Source: Xanthomonas sp. DAR 80977
Lineage (GTDB): Bacteria; Pseudomonadota; Gammaproteobacteria; Xanthomonadales; Xanthomonadaceae
NCBI RefSeq assembly: GCF_041240605.1
Contig: NZ_CP162487.1
Location: 3,107,001 to 3,171,000, forward strand
Reading direction: 5' to 3'
DNA: 64,000 bases
The notes under the pieces are model-generated. The model was given only the letters and a program-made list of their open reading frames with translations, had not been told where the DNA came from and did no database searches. Positions 60,599 to 64,000 of the stretch are shown one piece after another. A program made the translations under genes and the position numbers. Numbering within the stretch: position 1 is the first letter of the stretch; the number at the start of each line of letters is the position of its first letter.

Positions 60599-61405
60599 AT
60601 GTCTTTGATCCCGCCAGTCTCCGCCACTCCCGCCCTGCCCCTGCGCGACCGCGTGGTCCTGGTCACCGGCGGCGCGCAGGGCATCGGCCGCGGCGTGGTG
60701 CAGGCGGTGCTCGGCGCCGGCGGCCGGGTCGCGTTCGGCGACCTCGATGCCGAGGCCGGGCGCGCCTGCGTGGCCGAGCTGGATGCCGGCGAGCGCGTGC
60801 TGTTCCGGCGCCTGGACGTGGCCGCAGAGGCCAGCGTGCACCGCTTCGTCGACGCCGCGCTGGCGCGCTTCGGCCGCCTCGACGGCCTGGTCAACAACGC
60901 CGGCATCGCCGATCCGCACAGCGGCCCGCTGGAGCGGCTGGCGCTGCGCGAATGGAACCGGCGCCTGGGCGCGAGCCTGGGCGGCGCCTTCCTGTGCAGC
61001 AAGCATGCGCTGCCGGCGCTGCGCGACAGCGCCGGTGGCGGCGCGATCGTCAATATCGCCTCGACCCGCGCCCACCAATCCGAGCCGGACAGCGAAGCCT
61101 ACGCGGCGGCGAAAGGCGGCCTGCTCGCCTTCACCCACGCGTTGGCGATCAGCGCCGGGCCGGCGGTGCGGGTCAACTGCATCAGCCCCGGCTGGATCGC
61201 CACCGATGCGTGGCGCAAGCCGAGCGCGCGGCGCAAGCCGGCGCTGTCGCGGCAGGACCATGCGCAGCATCCGGCCGGCCGCGTCGGCACCCCGCAGGAC
61301 ATCGGTGCGCTGGCGGTGTATCTGCTGTCGGCCGATGCCGGCTTCGTCACCGGGCAGGATTTCGTCGTCGATGGCGGGATGACGCGCAAGATGCAGTACG
61401 CCTGA
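60599..61405 (+). CDS. Short-chain dehydrogenase/reductase
   Basis: The product is 268 aa. The cofactor motif is TGGAQGIG (23-30), followed by an Asp after strand 2 (FGDLDAEAG), which favours NAD. LVNNAG and the catalytic Ser (NIASTRAH) with Tyr-x3-Lys (AYAAAKGG) are present, as is the FabG-type C-terminus VTGQDFVVDGGMT. The substrate is unknown. It stands alone between repeat-rich intervals. Confidence 0.93.
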   Translation: MSLIPPVSATPALPLRDRVVLVTGGAQGIGRGVVQAVLGAGGRVAFGDLDAEAGRACVAELDAGERVLFRRLDVAAEASVHRFVDAALARFGRLDGLVNNAGIADPHSGPLERLALREWNRRLGASLGGAFLCSKHALPALRDSAGGGAIVNIASTRAHQSEPDSEAYAAAKGGLLAFTHALAISAGPAVRVNCISPGWIATDAWRKPSARRKPALSRQDHAQHPAGRVGTPQDIGALAVYLLSADAGFVTGQDFVVDGGMTRKMQYA

Positions 61406-61661
61406 CGGCGGTGGGATTGGGGGGTCGGGATTGGAGATTCGTTAAAGCGGCTGTTGCCTGACCTGAGGGGCCGAGTGCGCCATCGCGCCACTGGCTAGCT
61501 CCTCTGGCGAACACCGTACGGCTCGGGCGCTTTCCAAGCCAGATCCTTTTTTCGGGATTCGTGTTTGGGGATTTGGGATTCGCTGGAGCGGATTTTTTTG
61601 AGGCTCTGAGGGGACGCGGCATGCAGCGAGCCGAAACCAACTTGCAGACCGCAAGTTTCGG
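61406..61661. repeat. GGGATT-type repeats between SDR gene and trhO
   Basis: GGGATTGGGGGGTCGGGATT (61412-61431) and GGGATTCGTGTTTGGGGATT (61553-61572) stand in direct orientation. The inverted partner AATCCCCAATCCCGACTCCC lies at 61690-61709, inside the end of trhO. The same family occurs at 54196-54650. Confidence 0.7.
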
Positions 61662-62459
61662 TCAGTTGCGGGGCAGCCCGCTTCTGCCAATCCCCAATCC
61701 CGACTCCCCAATCCCCACCTCAGCAACATCCACCAGCGGCTGCAGTTGCGGGTCCAGCGCCACGCGTTCGTCGAACACGAAGCAGCGGCCGTCGTAGCCT
61801 TCGCCGCCCACGTGCTCGAAGTAGCCGAGGATGCCGCCGTCCAGCTGCAGCACGTTGTCCATGCCGTCGGCGCGCATCCACAGCGCCGCCTTCTCGCAGC
61901 GGATGCCGCCGGTGCAGAAGCTGACCACGGTGGCATCGGCCAGCGCGGCGCGATGCGGCGCCAGCGCCTCGGGCAGCTCGGTGAACTTGACGATCGGCAG
62001 GGTCAGCGCGCCGGCGAACGTGCCGTACTCCACTTCCTGCGCATTGCGCGTGTCCAGCAGCACCAGGCGCCGGCCGGCGTCGTCGTGGCCCTGGCGCAGC
62101 CAGCGCCGCAGCGTCGCCGGCGCCACCGACGGTGCGCGTTCGGCGTCCAGCGGCGAGGCCGCATCGCGGCGGAAACTGATGATCTCCGGCTTGACCTTGG
62201 TCTTCAGCCGCGCGAACGGCTGCTGCGCGCTGGCGCTGGTCTTGACCCGCAGCCCGGCGAAGCACGGATCGGCGCGCAGCTGCGCGTAGAAGTCGTCGAT
62301 CGCCTCCGGCGCGCCGGCCAGGAACAGGTTGATGCCCTCGCCCGCGACCAGGATGGTGCCGCGCAGGGCGCCCGCCTGCGCCCACGCCTGCAGGCGCGCG
62401 GCGAGCGCGTCGGGATCGGCGATGGCGACGAAATGGTAGGCGGCGGTGTTGGCGATCAT
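61662..62459 (-). CDS. trhO: tRNA uridine(34) hydroxylase TrhO (rhodanese domain)
   Basis: The product is 265 aa. The N-terminal acylphosphatase-like part (ILVAGEGINLFLAG, FARLKTKVKPEIISF) and the rhodanese domain (LLDTRNAQEVEYGTFAGA) with catalytic Cys in VVSFCTGGIRCEKAALWM identify the YceA/TrhO family, which hydroxylates U34 of some tRNAs. The last about 17 residues (GIGESGLGIGRSGLPRN) are encoded by an intergenic GGGATT-type repeat and are not part of the conserved protein. This extension is probably neutral. Confidence 0.93.
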   Translation of the reverse strand: MIANTAAYHFVAIADPDALAARLQAWAQAGALRGTILVAGEGINLFLAGAPEAIDDFYAQLRADPCFAGLRVKTSASAQQPFARLKTKVKPEIISFRRDAASPLDAERAPSVAPATLRRWLRQGHDDAGRRLVLLDTRNAQEVEYGTFAGALTLPIVKFTELPEALAPHRAALADATVVSFCTGGIRCEKAALWMRADGMDNVLQLDGGILGYFEHVGGEGYDGRCFVFDERVALDPQLQPLVDVAEVGIGESGLGIGRSGLPRN

Positions 62460-62630
62460 CCGCGCATTTTAGCGCGCGCCGCCCAGGCGACGCCGGTGCG
62501 GCAGTTGCGCCAAGCAGACCGCATGCGCCTGAACGCGCACGGACGCATGCTGCCTGGGCGTTGCGCAACGCTTGCGCCTCAGCGCACCACGCGCTTGCGG
62601 GCGCTCGCACAGGGCGAGCGCCGCGCGCAC

Positions 62631-62996
62631 CTAGCCGCGCAGCAGGAAGAACGGCAGCAGCACCAGCGAGGCGATCAGCAGCATGCCCAGCAGCGTGCCC
62701 AGCACGAACAGCGGGCGCCGCCGCAGCAGCGTGGCGAAGGTCTCGGCGCTGCCGTCGCGCAACGCCGCAGCGCGCTCGGCGCGGGCGCGCTCGCCGCGTT
62801 GCGCCTGGTAGTCGGCCAGCAGCGCCTTGGCCCGTGCCTGCTCGGCGTCCTCGCGCAGCCACACGCCGCCGGCGGAAATGCCGAAGGTGCCGGGGCGGGT
62901 CTCGTAGTAGTCGATGCGCGCGCCGTCGAGCAGCGCGCGCACCTCGGCGAGTTCGTCGTCGGGGACGTTGCGCAGGTTGAGCAGCAGTTTGGCCAT
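62631..62996 (-). CDS. DUF6164-type membrane protein
   Basis: The product is 121 aa. The N-terminal part (KLLLNLRNVPDDELAEVRALL, YYETRPGTFGISAGGVWL) is soluble, a charged helix follows (AKALLADYQAQRGERARAERAA), and the C-terminus has one membrane helix (PLFVLGTLLGMLLIASLVLLPF). This is the pattern of the DUF6164 family of Xanthomonadaceae and relatives; the function is unknown. Confidence 0.8.
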   Translation of the reverse strand: MAKLLLNLRNVPDDELAEVRALLDGARIDYYETRPGTFGISAGGVWLREDAEQARAKALLADYQAQRGERARAERAAALRDGSAETFATLLRRRPLFVLGTLLGMLLIASLVLLPFFLLRG

Positions 62997-63061
62997 GCGC
63001 CGATGATAGCCGCTGCGGCGATGCGCTACCCTTGCACGCCCTGTTCGCCATGGATGTCCGC

Positions 63062-63505
63062 ATGCGCCGTGCCCTGCTGCTGTTGAGCCTGTCGTTGCCG
63101 GCCTGGCTGTTGGGCGGCTGCACGCCGCCCGGTCCGCCGCCCGGCGGCAGCATCGCCGCGTTCGAGATGATCGACGAACAGGTCGGCAGCGGCGCCGAGG
63201 CGCGCCCCGGCAGCCAGGTGACCGTGCACTACACCGGCTGGCTGTACGACGAGAACGCCAAGGACCAGCGCGGCGAGAAGTTCGACGCCTCCGCCGACCA
63301 CGGCCAGCCCTTCAGCTTCGCGCTCGGCGGCGGCCAGGTGATCCGCGGCTGGGACGAAGGCGTGGCCGGCATGCGCGTGGGCGGCAAGCGCAAATTGATG
63401 ATCCCGGCCGAGTACGGCTACGGCGCCAGCGGTGCCGGCGGGGTGATTCCGCCGAACGCCTCGCTGGTGTTCGAGGTCGAGCTGCTCGACGTCAAGCCGC
63501 GTTGA
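63062..63505 (+). CDS. FKBP-type peptidyl-prolyl isomerase lipoprotein
   Basis: The product is 147 aa. The signal peptide MRRALLLLSLSLPAWLLGGC ends in lipobox LLGGC. The FKBP domain follows: VTVHYTGWLYD, FDASADHGQPFSFALGGGQVIRGWDEG with the family's VIxGWxEG, and LMIPAEYGYGASGAGGVIPPNA. It probably folds periplasmic or outer-membrane proteins. The ATG at 63050 is an alternative start, but the later one fits the signal peptide better. It precedes the flavoprotein gene by 13 bp. Confidence 0.93.
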   Translation: MRRALLLLSLSLPAWLLGGCTPPGPPPGGSIAAFEMIDEQVGSGAEARPGSQVTVHYTGWLYDENAKDQRGEKFDASADHGQPFSFALGGGQVIRGWDEGVAGMRVGGKRKLMIPAEYGYGASGAGGVIPPNASLVFEVELLDVKPR

Positions 63506-63518
63506 GCCGGCAGCGCCG

Positions 63519-64000
63519 ATGCCCGCCAGCAAGCTCGCCGCCGCCGTGCGCGGCCGCATCGCCATCGTCGGCGGCGGCCCGGCCGGGCTGATCGCCGCCG
63601 AGACCGCGCGCGCGGCCGGTGCCGAAGTCGACCTGTACGAGGGCAAGGGCTCGGTCGGCCGCAAGTTCCTGATCGCCGGCAAGGGCGGGCTCAACCTCAC
63701 CCACTCCGATCCGTTCGCGCTATTCGTGTCGCGCTACCGCGAGCGCGCCGCGCAGGTCGGCGACTGGCTGGCCGACTTCGACGCCGATGCGCTGCGCGCC
63801 TGGGCGCAGGCGCAGGGCGTGGACACCTACGTCGGCAGTTCCGGCCGCGTGTTCCCGCTGGACCGCAAGGCCGCGCCGTTGCTGCGCGGCTGGGTGCGGC
63901 GGCTGAAGGAGGCCGGGGTGCGCTTCCACGTGCAGCAGCGCTGGCTGGGCTGGAGCGCCGACGGCGCGCTGCGCTTCGCCGGCGCCGACGGCGAACGCCT
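63519..64000 (+). CDS. HI0933-like/TIGR03862 flavoprotein (3' end cut by window)
   Basis: The frame is open from the ATG at 63519 to the window edge (160 residues). RIAIVGGGPAGLIAAETARAAGA is the FAD-binding Rossmann motif, with LYEGKGSVGRKFLIAGKGGLNLTHSD, the characteristic NAD(P)/FAD oxidoreductase BaiN/HI0933-like sequence. The C-terminal half is missing. It follows the FKBP gene by 13 bp and is probably cotranscribed. Confidence 0.92.
   Translation, partial: MPASKLAAAVRGRIAIVGGGPAGLIAAETARAAGAEVDLYEGKGSVGRKFLIAGKGGLNLTHSDPFALFVSRYRERAAQVGDWLADFDADALRAWAQAQGVDTYVGSSGRVFPLDRKAAPLLRGWVRRLKEAGVRFHVQQRWLGWSADGALRFAGADGER

Overview
The window looks like the chromosome of a high-GC gammaproteobacterium of the Xanthomonadaceae, most likely a Xanthomonas. 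The main reasons are the 19-bp palindrome TTAGTAGTAATACTACTAA in front of lexA, the operator known from Xanthomonas, and the gene orders csrA-alaS-recX-recA-lexA, rlmE-ftsH-folP-miaA-hfq-hflX and kdsA-eno-ftsB-ispD-ispF-truD/surE-pcm-yqaA-nlpD. No database search was possible, so the genus is an inference.

Region 1, about 1-18141, is accessory DNA and reads as one end of a genomic island. It abuts the 3' end of a tRNA-Ser(GCU) gene and carries a tyrosine recombinase next to that tRNA. Its cargo is a giant DUF4011/superfamily-1 helicase (cut by the left window edge), a divergent Abi_C abortive-infection protein, a secreted NUC1-type nuclease, a Sec-exported RHS polymorphic toxin with a 16-nt-overlapping small membrane protein (candidate immunity), an H-NS-like protein, an A+T-rich membrane protein, a lipoprotein and two unknown proteins. 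A GTCTA-N6-TAGAC palindrome occurs twice in the island. The left end of the island is outside the window.

Region 2, 18142-47549, is conserved core: tRNA-Ser, csrA, alaS, the SOS genes recX/recA/lexA, ubiB, pncC, the hfq-hflX and folP-miaA couples, ftsH, rlmE, yhbY, the cell-envelope/repair group nlpD-yqaA-pcm-surE with the convergent smr, truD, the isoprenoid genes ispF-ispD, ftsB, eno, kdsA, pyrG and parE. Several genes overlap by 1-4 nt (folP/miaA, yqaA/nlpD, surE/pcm, ispF/truD, ftsB/ispD), which suggests translational coupling.

Region 3, 47550-64000, mixes core genes with less familiar ones. The most interesting part is 48343-52531: three co-directional genes, each with a good ribosome binding site, encoding a papain-like (Gln-Cys...His...SWG) protein and two divergent paralogues of one unrecognised large protein. 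I cannot assign a function; it is my best candidate for an undescribed system. It is followed by a serine carboxypeptidase (S10), a pit/DUF47 phosphate pair, a CorC-type protein overlapping an ExoD-type protein, a luciferase-like monooxygenase, an SDR, TrhO, a DUF6164 protein, an FKBP lipoprotein and a partial flavoprotein.

The intergenic DNA is rich in palindromic repeats. Twice, the last codons of a gene have been tandemly amplified together with the palindromic DNA behind it: 149-bp units behind nlpD and 177-bp units behind the S10 peptidase. A third tandem array of 111-bp units lies behind parE.
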